Below the pieces are notes generated by a model. It was not told where the DNA came from. It searched no databases and saw nothing but the letters and a program-made list of their open reading frames with translations. This document shows, piece after piece, positions 34,527-43,474 of a stretch of 64,000 nt of DNA. Numbering within the stretch: position 1 is the stretch's first letter; the number at the start of each line of letters is the position of its first letter. The DNA comes from Foliimonas ilicis (GTDB taxonomy: Bacteria > Pseudomonadota > Alphaproteobacteria > Rhizobiales > Rhizobiaceae). The translations under genes were made by a program, and so were the position numbers. The stretch spans positions 496,001 through 560,000 of the forward strand of contig NZ_JBDUUH010000001.1 of assembly GCF_039939195.1 (NCBI RefSeq). Reading direction: 5' to 3'.

Positions 34527-35300
34527 TTAATGCCGCTCGTTTGAAATGAGATTGCGTTCGAAAAATGCAATCAGATGTTCATGATGCTCATTTTCGGCAG
34601 CGCTTCCTGGAATGTGATCCTGTCCTTCGTAATAGTGGATTTCGGGTGTCTTTCCGTGGCGATGTAGCCGATCGACAATTCGCCGTGTCATGTCCACAGA
34701 CCAGACACGATCAGCAGTTCCGTGACTTAGGAACAGCGGACCGTCGAAACGCTCGACTTCGATAGTCGTTGTCGGAAGAAGCTCTTCCGTCGAATCGCGC
34801 CAAGACCAGGCGCGGTGGCCAGCATCCCAAGATTGCCAGCCGGGATCGCCTGCATCGCGCCACCTTCGCCCGTCGAACGCTCCGCAGATGACATCCGGTG
34901 GGCTGTGAACGGCGAGGGCGTCCGGTACTCCAGCAATTTTGTCGCGAACCATCAGCGAAGTCAGCAGCAAGGCATGTTCTGCTCCTCGGGACACGCCGTA
35001 CATGCCGACTTGTTGGTCTACGAAAGGAAATGCCCTTAGTGCGGCAAGTGCCTCAACCGTTCTGTCCAACGGCACGTCAATGATGTTGCCCGCATTCCAA
35101 GCATTTCCGCCATTCGAATAACCAAAAGGAAAAGCCAAGAAACCGTGGGCTGCAATGATTGCCGCATTGCGATGGCTCCAACCTGACCACGCACCTTCCG
35201 AGCCGTGAAGAATCATAATCGCGGGAAAGGGGCCATCACCGGGTGGGCCATAAGTTGTTCCCCAATCTGGTAGAAGGCGGCGTACGATTTTCAATGTCAT
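34527..35300 (-). CDS. Alpha/beta hydrolase, dienelactone hydrolase-like
   Basis: 257-residue hydrolase. The nucleophile elbow GVSRG (Ser near residue 103), an acid in SHGTADRVWSVD and the His in GQDHIPGSA complete a plausible catalytic triad; FPAIMILHGSEGAWSGWS carries the oxyanion segment. It resembles the BAAT/acyl-CoA thioester hydrolase C-terminal and dienelactone hydrolase groups. Substrate unknown. Codon use looks somewhat less GC-biased than the flanking genes, and it stands alone between two plus-strand genes, so recent acquisition is possible. Confidence 0.83.
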   Translation of the reverse strand: MTLKIVRRLLPDWGTTYGPPGDGPFPAIMILHGSEGAWSGWSHRNAAIIAAHGFLAFPFGYSNGGNAWNAGNIIDVPLDRTVEALAALRAFPFVDQQVGMYGVSRGAEHALLLTSLMVRDKIAGVPDALAVHSPPDVICGAFDGRRWRDAGDPGWQSWDAGHRAWSWRDSTEELLPTTTIEVERFDGPLFLSHGTADRVWSVDMTRRIVDRLHRHGKTPEIHYYEGQDHIPGSAAENEHHEHLIAFFERNLISNERH

Positions 35301-35433
35301 ATGGCAGAAACTCTGTCGGGAAGGGGCCAGCTTAGAGGTTACAGTTTCTTACCGGAAGTTCTTCTTTGCACCGTCCCGAAAAACATGCAGACATGGCATG
35401 AACCGTGAAAGATGCGCGGCGGGTGGAGAGAAT

Positions 35434-36810
35434 ATGACTGACGGGAAAGTTCAGCGCGCCTCCGGTCGCGGCATCTGGGGCTGGATGTTCTTCGATTGGG
35501 CGGCGCAGCCCTTCTTTACGGTCGTGACGACATTCATCTTCGGCCCCTATGTCGTGTCGCGCATGGCGACCGACCCTGCCATGGGGCAGGCGGCCTGGGG
35601 ATACGGCATCGCGATTGCCGGGTTCTTCATCGCCATATTGTCGCCTGTGCTCGGCTCGATTGCCGACCAGACAGGGCCCCGAAAGCCGTGGATCGCCTTT
35701 TTCGCGGCGATAAAAATCATCAGCCTGTGCGCACTGTGGTTCGCGGCTCCCGGCTCTCCGCTGATCCCTGTGATTTTGTTCTTCTCGCTGGCGTCGATTG
35801 CCGCTGAATTCTCGACCGTTTTCAACGATTCCATGATGCCTCGGCTGGTTTCCAAGGCGGAAATCGGGAAAATCTCGAATATCGCATGGGGGCTCGGCTA
35901 TCTCGGCGGAATGATCGCGCTGATTTTCGTCGTGACTATGCTGGCGGCCTCGCCCGAAACCGGCAAGACGATCGTGGGGGCGGACCCGCTGTTCGGGCTC
36001 GATCCGGTGCGCGGCGAAGATGCACGCGCGACAGGGCCGCTGTCGGCTCTATGGTATCTCATCTTTATCCTGCCGATGTTCTTCTTCACGCCGGATGGGA
36101 TCAAGGGCAAGCCGATCCGTCCCGCGATACGCGACGGCATGGCCGAGCTGAAATCGACGATCGGCGAGGTGCGGCGGCGCAGCGGGATATTGCGCTTTCT
36201 CATCGCGCGGATGATCTATCAGGACGGCGTGAATGCGTTGATTTCGCTTGGCGGCGTGTTTGCAGCGGCCATGTTCGGTTGGAGCATCACGGAAATCGGT
36301 GTTTTCGGGATCATCCTCAACATCGTTGCGATTTTCGGCTGTCTGGCGGCGAGCCGCCTCGATACGGCTTTGGGATCGAAAGTCGTAGTCATGATCTCGC
36401 TGGTCTTGCTGCTCATAGCGACGATCGGCATCGTATCGACCGGTCCGGGCTTCACGCTGTTCGGTTTGCTGATGTTGCCGGGAGCCGACACGGGTGGGCT
36501 TTTCGGCACGCCTGCGGAGAAGGCCTACATACTGTTCGGTCTGCTGATAGGGATTGCATTCGGCCCGGTTCAGGCATCGTCGCGCTCTTATCTTGCGCGC
36601 AGCGTCACGCCGGAAGAGGCAGGACGGTATTTCGGGATTTATGCGCTGGCCGGTCGTGCGACGAGTTTTCTTGCGCCGTTTCTGGTGGCGACGGTAACCG
36701 CAATCAGCGGATCGCCGCGCCTCGGCATGGCGATGATCCTGATCTTCCTGGTGGTCGGCATGGCGGTGCTTTGGCCGACGCCCTATCCGGCGGATAAGGT
36801 GGAGAGGTAG
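35434..36810 (+). CDS. MFS transporter, UMF1/Atg22-like
   Basis: 458 residues with about 12 spans. It begins RGIWGWMFFDWAAQPFFTVV, the diagnostic UMF1-type first helix, and contains PVLGSIADQTGPRKPWIAFF and GPVQASSRSYLARSVTPEEAGRYFG. Family members are vacuolar amino-acid exporters in yeast (Atg22); bacterial substrates are unknown. ATG 35434 has GGAGAG upstream; an earlier start at 35398 is less likely. Followed by a long palindromic element. Confidence 0.9.
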   Translation: MTDGKVQRASGRGIWGWMFFDWAAQPFFTVVTTFIFGPYVVSRMATDPAMGQAAWGYGIAIAGFFIAILSPVLGSIADQTGPRKPWIAFFAAIKIISLCALWFAAPGSPLIPVILFFSLASIAAEFSTVFNDSMMPRLVSKAEIGKISNIAWGLGYLGGMIALIFVVTMLAASPETGKTIVGADPLFGLDPVRGEDARATGPLSALWYLIFILPMFFFTPDGIKGKPIRPAIRDGMAELKSTIGEVRRRSGILRFLIARMIYQDGVNALISLGGVFAAAMFGWSITEIGVFGIILNIVAIFGCLAASRLDTALGSKVVVMISLVLLLIATIGIVSTGPGFTLFGLLMLPGADTGGLFGTPAEKAYILFGLLIGIAFGPVQASSRSYLARSVTPEEAGRYFGIYALAGRATSFLAPFLVATVTAISGSPRLGMAMILIFLVVGMAVLWPTPYPADKVER

Positions 36811-36819
36811 GGGCTGTTC

Positions 36820-36963
36820 TTTCTCCCCTTGTGGGAGAAGGTGCCTGAGCGTAGCGAAGGCGGATGAGGGGTGCTGGCCGGATGCCAGCGTCTCATTCCA
36901 CGCAACACCCCTCATCCGTCTTGGCGCTTCGCGCCAATCCACCTTCTCCCGCAAGGGGAGAAG
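36820..36963. repeat. 144-nt palindromic intergenic element
   Basis: The left arm TTCTCCCCTTGTGGGAGAAG (from 36821) followed by a GATGAGGGGTG segment has its reverse-complement counterpart on the right: CACCCCTCATC then CTTCTCCCGCAAGGGGAGAA (36943-36962). It fills the gap between the convergent transporter and purH genes and probably forms long hairpins; similar sequences are common between genes in Rhizobiales, to my recollection. Confidence 0.75.
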
Positions 36964-36978
36964 GAAGAGGGGCGTTCT

Positions 36979-38595
36979 TCAATGCCGGAAGTGGCGGATG
37001 CCGGTGAATACCATGGCGATGCCATGTTCGTTTGCGGCGGCAATGACATCCTCGTCACGCATCGAACCGCCCGGCTGGATGACGGCGGTGGCACCGGCTT
37101 CGATGGCCGAAATCAGACCGTCAGCAAAAGGGAAGAAGGCGTCGGAAGCGACGACCGAGCCTTTGGTCAGCGGTTCGGCCCATCCGGCAGCTTCAGCGGC
37201 ATCAATGGCTTTGCGGGCAGCGATGCGGGAGGAATCGACGCGGCTCATCTGCCCGGCACCGATGCCGACCGTTGCACCGTCCTTGACGTAGACGATTGCG
37301 TTCGACTTGACGTGCTTAGCGACACGGAAGGCGAATTTGAGATCGGCCAGTTCCTTGGCCGTGGGCGCGCGCTTGGTCACGACTTTCAGGTCGAGATCAT
37401 CAACCACCGAATTGTCGCGGCCTTGCACCAGAAGCCCGCCAGCGACGGATTTCAGCGACAGGCCGGTCGCGCGTGGGTCAGGCAGGCCACCAGTCACCAG
37501 CAGACGGAGGTTCTTTTTGGCGGCGATGATCGCCTGAGCTTCGGTGCTTACTTCGGGCGCGATGATGACTTCCGTGAATGTCTTCACGATTTCCTCGGCG
37601 GCCTGCGCATCGAGCAGACCATTGACCGCGACGATGCCGCCGAAAGCGGAAACCGGGTCGCAGGCAAGCGCCTTGCCATAGGCTTCGATGAGCGAAGAAC
37701 CTTCCGCCACGCCGCATGGATTGGCATGTTTGATGATCGCGACTGCGGCGCTTTTTTTGGGGTCGAATTCGCCGATCAGCTCAAAAGCTGCGTCCGTATC
37801 GTTGATGTTGTTGTAGGACAGTTGCTTGCCTTGAAGCTGGTGCGCGGTGGCGACGCCGGGACGTTTGTCGCCGGTTTTGTAAAAGCCTGCCGATTGATGC
37901 GGGTTTTCGCCGTAGCGCATGACGCTGTCCAGCTTGCCGCCAAAAGCGCGCCATGACGGGTGCTCGATTTCGAGCGTTTCGGCAAACCATGCGGAGATCG
38001 CCGCATCATAGGCGGCTGTGCGCGAGAAGGCCTTTGCCGCAAGCTTCTGACGGAATTCCAGCGACAGGCTGCCGGTGTTCAATTCGAGTGCGTTTAAAAC
38101 AGAGGCATAGTCTTCCGGGTCGGTGACGATGCCGACATAGGCATGGTTCTTGGCCGATGCACGCACCATGGCCGGGCCGCCAATGTCGATGTTTTCGACG
38201 ATGGAGGGGTAATCCGCACCGGAATTGCGCACGTCTTCGAACGGGTAGAGATTGACCACGACCAGATCGATCGGCTCGATGTTGTGAGCGCGCATCGCCT
38301 CTGTGTGCTCCTCGTCGTCGCGAATGCCGAGAATCGCGCCATGAACCGAAGGATGCAGCGTCTTCACGCGGCCATCCATGATTTCGGGGAAGCCGGTGAG
38401 TTCGGATACGTCGCGAACCGCGATACCTGCCTCGGCAATCGACTTTGCCGTACCGCCGGTCGAAACGAGTTCGATGCCCTGGTCGGCGAGTGCTTTTGCG
38501 AAATCGATCAGCCCCGTCTTGTCCGAAACGGACAGCAGTGCACGGCGCACCTGGACGAGATCGGGGGCGGGGATTTTCTTGGAGGCGACGGCCAT
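36979..38595 (-). CDS. purH: Bifunctional AICAR transformylase / IMP cyclohydrolase
   Basis: 538-residue enzyme doing the last two steps of IMP synthesis; normal length. The N-terminal cyclohydrolase part carries RRALLSVSDKTGLIDFAKAL and GRVKTLHPSVHGAILG; the transformylase part carries RYGENPHQSAGFY near residue 219, KHANPCGVAEG, and VASDAFFPFADGL near the end. The frame can start at a TTG at 38601, but ATG 38595 is preferred. Downstream gene of a heparinase-like ORF on the same strand. Confidence 0.97.
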   Translation of the reverse strand: MAVASKKIPAPDLVQVRRALLSVSDKTGLIDFAKALADQGIELVSTGGTAKSIAEAGIAVRDVSELTGFPEIMDGRVKTLHPSVHGAILGIRDDEEHTEAMRAHNIEPIDLVVVNLYPFEDVRNSGADYPSIVENIDIGGPAMVRASAKNHAYVGIVTDPEDYASVLNALELNTGSLSLEFRQKLAAKAFSRTAAYDAAISAWFAETLEIEHPSWRAFGGKLDSVMRYGENPHQSAGFYKTGDKRPGVATAHQLQGKQLSYNNINDTDAAFELIGEFDPKKSAAVAIIKHANPCGVAEGSSLIEAYGKALACDPVSAFGGIVAVNGLLDAQAAEEIVKTFTEVIIAPEVSTEAQAIIAAKKNLRLLVTGGLPDPRATGLSLKSVAGGLLVQGRDNSVVDDLDLKVVTKRAPTAKELADLKFAFRVAKHVKSNAIVYVKDGATVGIGAGQMSRVDSSRIAARKAIDAAEAAGWAEPLTKGSVVASDAFFPFADGLISAIEAGATAVIQPGGSMRDEDVIAAANEHGIAMVFTGIRHFRH

Positions 38596-38746
38596 CGGCA
38601 AAAGTCTCTTCAGCTTTGTTGCGGGCAGTCGGGGCCTAGGCGCAAACCGGCTTCAAATCAAGTTGAAGCCGGTGAAAGCTTGGAAGTTTTGCAGTTTTGA
38701 GCGGGATTTTCTGTGGTGTTTCGAAGAGTGAGCGGAAAGGTTTCCC

Positions 38747-40483
38747 TCAAAAACTGCTTCTTGGCCGCTGGGTCTGGCCGGAAAAATAACTGCGCGTGAG
38801 CTGCCAGCGCACTTCCGACCTGTCCGATGTCGAGAAAGACAAGACGATCTGGCGGGTGTGGCGCGGTCCGCCGACGCCAGCAAAGAAGATCGATTCGTCG
38901 ATTTCGGGTTCGACTTCATTCGAAGTGAAGGTCCAATGGTCCGCATTCGGCGCGGTCAGGACAAGTCTGTCGCGCTTGTCGCGGAAAAGCTCGATGTCCG
39001 GGTGCAGATGAAAGCGGATCGTGACCTGATTGTCTGGGGGCGGTCTGCCGGTGTTGCCGCGCGCTGGGAAGAAACGATCTGCGCCTGAGATAACATCACC
39101 ATCGCCAGACAGTGAAATCTCGCGTTCATGGACGATGCCGAAGCGATGCGCATAGCCGTCATGGCTGGCGATGAAGCCCTGAATACCCAGCGAATCCGTA
39201 CGTTCACACGTCACCTCGCGCGGCCCGCCGATGAGGGGGGAGCCGAGCAGATTGTTGACGCGAACTGAGTGGCTGAACCGGGCCGACGACGTATCGTTGA
39301 GCGTTGCGGTGGAGTGTGCGGCCGTTGCGCGGGCAAGCGGGCGAAACTCCGGCGCGCCATAAGTGTCGAGCCCGGCATTGACGATGTAGTGTTGGCGGCC
39401 GGACGATAGCTCGAACGACAGACAGCCGGCATGAGCATTGTTGGACACGCTGACCGGCGGCGGCGCACCCGTATCGGAAAGCAGCGTCGTGTTGCCCATG
39501 CAAAGCCGTTCATAGCCGGAATGCGGGGCATGGAGCAGCGGCGCGCCGGCTGTATCGTCGTGACGGAGGATCGCCGCCACGCGGTCATGGATGGTTGCGC
39601 CCATGCCGTTGAAGCGGGCGATACTGCCATCCTGATGCCGGAAGAAGCGCAGGGCGGGCAGCATGCGCTCGACCGCGCCGATCAGAGCATCCGGCGGGGA
39701 TTCCGCCTGATTGGCATAGGTCTGGCGAAGCGGCAGAAGGTCGGCCAGCAGTTCCAGAACCGCCATCGGATTGCGGGAAATATGCACGCCGTCTGGCAGG
39801 ATTTGCCGTTCCAGTTCGTCGGCCAGTTGTTTCGTCGCGTTGCGCAGCGCCGATGGCGGCGCTGGTAATGAAAGGGCAGCGAAGGCAAGTGCGATGCGGG
39901 CGCGCAACCGGTCTTTTCCGTCCGGCATTTCTCGCGAGACGGAGCGCAGATAGCGGATCTGCATCGCCAGCGATTTCAGGAAGGAGCGATAGAAGGGAAA
40001 TTCAGCGCCTTGCAGAACGACGGATGAATGCTGGAGCCATGCAATGATGCGCTTGGCCGTTATCGCCGGTTCCCAGGCGACGCCATGTATCCGCGTGCCA
40101 TGCATCGATATCCAGTCCGAAACGAGCGCGCGCGCATTGGCGGCAGCAAGCTCCGTTCCCGCCGCCCGCATATGGCGAAGCCATCGAAAGGCGTGCAGCG
40201 ATCTACTCCACCCGGCATTGGCGCCGCTGATCTGAAATGGCGATTGCCCGCCTGTCTCGATCAGATGACCGGCAAAGGGATAGCGGCCATAATAAATCTC
40301 GAGCGCGATCTGCGGATCGGCAAGGCGCAGGTCGGGTGGCGCGATGAGAACGCGCTCAGGCGTGCGCCCCGAATAACGCCAGCGATAGGCGGGACCCGAA
40401 CGCAGGCGCCGGCGGGTTTTGCGCCAGAATTCCTTGGCAACGAGCGCCCAAAGACGCCGAGTGTCGCCTGCCGCGATTTCCAA
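38747..40483 (-). CDS. Heparinase II/III family protein
   Basis: 578 residues, no clear signal peptide. The N-terminal (alpha/alpha)-barrel part reads RVLIAPPDLRLADPQIALEI and GANAGWSRSLHAFRWLRHM; a C-terminal beta-sandwich holds HAGCLSFELSSGRQHYIVN and DGYAHRFGIVHEREISL, as in heparinase II/III C domains. The substrate is unknown: alphaproteobacterial members next to purH/rsmB are widespread and may act on their own cell-surface polysaccharide. It lies 145 nt upstream of purH and about 200 nt downstream of rsmB. Confidence 0.9.
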   Translation of the reverse strand: MEIAAGDTRRLWALVAKEFWRKTRRRLRSGPAYRWRYSGRTPERVLIAPPDLRLADPQIALEIYYGRYPFAGHLIETGGQSPFQISGANAGWSRSLHAFRWLRHMRAAGTELAAANARALVSDWISMHGTRIHGVAWEPAITAKRIIAWLQHSSVVLQGAEFPFYRSFLKSLAMQIRYLRSVSREMPDGKDRLRARIALAFAALSLPAPPSALRNATKQLADELERQILPDGVHISRNPMAVLELLADLLPLRQTYANQAESPPDALIGAVERMLPALRFFRHQDGSIARFNGMGATIHDRVAAILRHDDTAGAPLLHAPHSGYERLCMGNTTLLSDTGAPPPVSVSNNAHAGCLSFELSSGRQHYIVNAGLDTYGAPEFRPLARATAAHSTATLNDTSSARFSHSVRVNNLLGSPLIGGPREVTCERTDSLGIQGFIASHDGYAHRFGIVHEREISLSGDGDVISGADRFFPARGNTGRPPPDNQVTIRFHLHPDIELFRDKRDRLVLTAPNADHWTFTSNEVEPEIDESIFFAGVGGPRHTRQIVLSFSTSDRSEVRWQLTRSYFSGQTQRPRSSF

Positions 40484-40632
40484 AAAGTCACTCCTGAAGG
40501 CCCCTCGCCGACCAATAGTCTATATGATTCAAGACTCTATGCGAAGGTGAATTTGTCGATACCCAACGATATAGGCCAAAGCGCGTAGTCTCGGACTGGA
40601 TTTGTCGTCGAGCGCTTTGGCTCTTTGTTTAT

Positions 40633-40677
40633 GCATGTCGTTATCCCAAAACCGCGTCACACTTTTGGGCGACATGC
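40633..40677. repeat. 45-nt palindromic repeat, variant copy C
   Basis: GCATGTCG and CGACATGC at the ends (8-bp inverted repeat), with AAAACCG and CACTTTTGGG inside. Same design as the 46-nt elements at 2436 and 52347 but with different arm bases. It starts one base after the rsmB stop (minus strand). Confidence 0.7.
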
Positions 40678-40678
40678 A

Positions 40679-42064
40679 CTACTTCAATCGGCGGATGCGG
40701 GCAGCGTAGAACCCATCCAGACCCGAGTAGGCGGGGGTTTCCATGACCATGTCGGCAGGGGTCGTGCGCAGTTCGCCTTTGGCGGTGATGAAGGCGTCGA
40801 GGCCCGGAAACTCGCCCGGCAAAACGGGGTCTGGCTCGACGCCGGGTGACTGGGCAAGGAAAGCCTCAAACAGCAATTCGCCCTCCAGAGGATCGAGCGA
40901 GCAGTTTGAAAAGACGACCCGGCCACCGGGTTTTACCATGGTGATGGCACGGTCAAGCAGGCGGCGCTGAAGGTCTGCGAGCTTCTCGACGTCGGCGGTG
41001 GATTTGGTCCATGGCACGTCGGGGTGACGCCTGACGGTGCCTGTGGACGAGCAAGGCGCATCCAGCAAAATCGCGTCGAAAAGCTCCGGCGGTTCATAGG
41101 TCAGAATGTCGGCCTGCACGGTTTCGACATCGAAGCCGAGACGGCTGAGATTTTCTTGCAAGCGAACGATGCGGTTCTTGGAGCTGTCTATCGCGGTAAC
41201 GCGCGCGCCAGCCAATGCGATCTGCGCAGTCTTGCCGCCGGGAGCCGCGCACATATCCGCAACATGAAGCCCGGCTACATCGCCGAGAAGTATTGCGGGA
41301 AGGCTTGCTGCCGCGTCCTGCACCCACCATGCACCCTCATCGAAGCCGGGAAGGGCGGTGACATGCGCCGGAAGCCGCGCGACACGCACTGTGCCTGTCG
41401 GCAGGACAATGCCGCCAAATTGCGTTGCCCAATTTTCCGGCTCGGATTTAACGGTTAGATCGACTGGCGCTTCTACGCGGTGAATGGCGAGAATGCGGTT
41501 CGTGGTTTCCGTGCCATAGGCAGCCTGAAGCCGCTGCGCAAACCAGGCCGGTGCATCGTCGGTTTTCGCCAGCCTCTCGGAAAGCTCAGAATCCTTGCCG
41601 CGCACGATCGAGCGCAGAACGCCGTTGACGAGTGCTGCGAAGCGCGCGGTACGCGTATCCGATTTAGCGTGCGTCACGGCGAGGTCGACAGCGGCGCTGT
41701 CCGGCACATCCAGAAACAGGATTTGGGCGGCTGCCACATGCAATATGTGGGAAAGCGCGGTCGCATTGGCAGGCAAGGGCTTTTCGAGCCGCGATGCTAT
41801 GAGCGATTCGATCGTTACGCGATGCCGCAAGGTCGAAACGAGAATTGCCCTGACGAGAGAGCGGTCGCGCAAATCCAGTGCGCGGAACATGGGGTGACCG
41901 TGCTGATGGTCGGTCAGGCCGTCGAGCGGGGTTTTCGCGTCGATTATGGCCGCCAGCAGCCGTGCGGCAGTCTTGCGAGCGGCAAGGCCCGGTATGTTGT
42001 CGGAAGCGTCGTCTGCCGGTCTGGTGCGCGAATGCCCTTCCTTACGCGAATTGGGAGCGTTCAA
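40679..42064 (-). CDS. rsmB: RsmB/NOP2-family 16S rRNA m5C methyltransferase
   Basis: 461 residues when read from the TTG at 42064. An N-terminal NusB-like domain (ARKTAARLLAAIIDAKTPLDG) precedes a SAM-methyltransferase domain with MCAAPGGKTAQIALAG, LLDAPCSSTGTVRRHPDV (motif IV Cys) and FSNCSLDPLEGE (motif VI catalytic Cys). Methylates a cytosine of 16S rRNA in the family. The TTG overlaps the htpX stop as TTGA; a GTG at 42070 is the alternative. Second gene of htpX-rsmB. Confidence 0.92.
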   Translation of the reverse strand: MNAPNSRKEGHSRTRPADDASDNIPGLAARKTAARLLAAIIDAKTPLDGLTDHQHGHPMFRALDLRDRSLVRAILVSTLRHRVTIESLIASRLEKPLPANATALSHILHVAAAQILFLDVPDSAAVDLAVTHAKSDTRTARFAALVNGVLRSIVRGKDSELSERLAKTDDAPAWFAQRLQAAYGTETTNRILAIHRVEAPVDLTVKSEPENWATQFGGIVLPTGTVRVARLPAHVTALPGFDEGAWWVQDAAASLPAILLGDVAGLHVADMCAAPGGKTAQIALAGARVTAIDSSKNRIVRLQENLSRLGFDVETVQADILTYEPPELFDAILLDAPCSSTGTVRRHPDVPWTKSTADVEKLADLQRRLLDRAITMVKPGGRVVFSNCSLDPLEGELLFEAFLAQSPGVEPDPVLPGEFPGLDAFITAKGELRTTPADMVMETPAYSGLDGFYAARIRRLK

Positions 42065-43050
42065 GACCACGGACCTTTGGGTCCGGTTTTCGGGCCGGTG
42101 GGGTTGCGGCCCCATGGTCCGGCTTCCGGCGGGCTTGTGCGTTGTGGAGCAGCCTGCTGCGGCTCTGGCGCGGCGGGAGCTTCATTGCGTGGCGCAGGCG
42201 TGTTGCCGTAACCAGGCTGATCGGCCATCGCCTGAAGTGCCGCAATACGGTTTTCCGTATTCGGATGGGTCGAGAAAAGATTGTCCATGCGCTCGCCGGA
42301 TAGGGGGTTAATGATAAACATATGTGCGGCGGCGGGATTGCGTTCCGCGTCCGGGTTGTGGATGCGTTCGACGTTACGGGCGATCTTGTCAAGCGCGGAA
42401 GCGAGCCAGAGGGGATTTCCGCAGATTTCCGCGCCGCGCTTGTCGGCTGCATATTCGCGGGTCCGGCTGATTGCCATCTGCACGATCATGGCCGCAAAAG
42501 GCGCTACGATCATCCCGACAAGAGCGCCTATGCCGCCCATCGGGCTGTTGCGGTTGCCGCCAAAGAAAAACGCGAAATTGCCGAGCATGGAAATCGCACC
42601 GGCGAGAGTGGCGGTGATTGTCATCGTCAGCGTGTCGCGGTTTTGGACATGGGCAAGCTCATGCGCCATGACGGCGGCGACTTCCTCATGCGAAAGCCGC
42701 TGCAGGAGGCCGGTGGTCGCGGCGACTGCCGCATTTTCGGGGTTACGGCCGGTCGCGAAAGCGTTGGGCTGCGGGTTTTCGATGAGATAAACGCGCGGCA
42801 TCGGCAGGCCTGCACGCGCTGCAAGTTCGCGCACGATGACGTAATATTCAGGCGCATTTCGCTCGTCGACCTCGACGGCGTTGTTCATGCGCAGCACCAT
42901 CTTGTCAGCGTTCCAGTAGCTGAAGATGTTCATTGCCGCTGCCACGAAAAAGGCGATCATCATGCCGCCCGAGCCGCCGATAAGATATCCGACGCCCATG
43001 AAAAGCGCGGTCATGAATGCCAGAAGCATTGCGGTGCGCATAATGTTCAT
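42061..43050 (-). CDS. htpX: Membrane zinc metalloprotease HtpX
   Basis: 329-residue HtpX. Four hydrophobic spans: two N-terminal (5-40) and two in the middle (about 145-195); the zinc motif MAHELAHVQNRD (HExxH) is near residue 127, with the distant Glu in REYAADKRGAEI. The C-terminus is a Pro/Ala-rich tail of about 40 residues (PAPRNEAPAAPEPQQ...). Degrades damaged membrane proteins, complementing FtsH. ATG 43050 chosen because the preceding residues lack homology. Confidence 0.94.
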   Translation of the reverse strand: MNIMRTAMLLAFMTALFMGVGYLIGGSGGMMIAFFVAAAMNIFSYWNADKMVLRMNNAVEVDERNAPEYYVIVRELAARAGLPMPRVYLIENPQPNAFATGRNPENAAVAATTGLLQRLSHEEVAAVMAHELAHVQNRDTLTMTITATLAGAISMLGNFAFFFGGNRNSPMGGIGALVGMIVAPFAAMIVQMAISRTREYAADKRGAEICGNPLWLASALDKIARNVERIHNPDAERNPAAAHMFIINPLSGERMDNLFSTHPNTENRIAALQAMADQPGYGNTPAPRNEAPAAPEPQQAAPQRTSPPEAGPWGRNPTGPKTGPKGPWS

Positions 43051-43158
43051 AATCAACTCCGTCAGATAGGGCGGCAGCAATGAATAACTCGCCTCGGCGA
43101 TGAGGCTTGGTTATATGATGGGAAACGCCTGTTCCTGTTTCAACGATGCGGATGAACG

Positions 43159-43380
43159 ATGTCCAGCGAAAATAGCATATCAGAAGCCCAAACCAGCGTG
43201 AATAACGACGAAAAGCCGCTCTCACCGGCAGCGAAACGCGCACTTGTGGAAGCAGAAGCCCGCCGCAAACTCTATGAGGAAAAGCAGGCCTCGATGCCGA
43301 AGGAGATCGGCGGGCGCGGGGGGCAGGAGCCTGGCCGTTATGGCGACTGGGAGGTAAAGGGACTGACCAGCGATTTCTGA
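43159..43380 (+). CDS. DUF1674 / SDHAF4-like protein
   Basis: 73 residues. The C-terminal half carries the family signature: KEIGGRGGQEPGRYGDWEVK then GLTSDF. Homologues of this motif (SDHAF4, Sdh8) help assemble succinate dehydrogenase by binding flavinylated SdhA. The hydrophilic N-terminus (SEAQTSVNNDEKPLSPAAKR) is probably disordered. It is divergent from htpX and precedes a transglutaminase-like gene by about 95 nt. sdh genes are not in the window. Confidence 0.88.
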   Translation: MSSENSISEAQTSVNNDEKPLSPAAKRALVEAEARRKLYEEKQASMPKEIGGRGGQEPGRYGDWEVKGLTSDF

Positions 43381-43474
43381 TCGTCCTGCGCGACTATTCG
43401 TTTTCGCAGGGGAACAACGGCAGGCCACTCGCGTTGGGGGAAATCTAGTTTCTCACCGATGAAGGGGTCCGACC

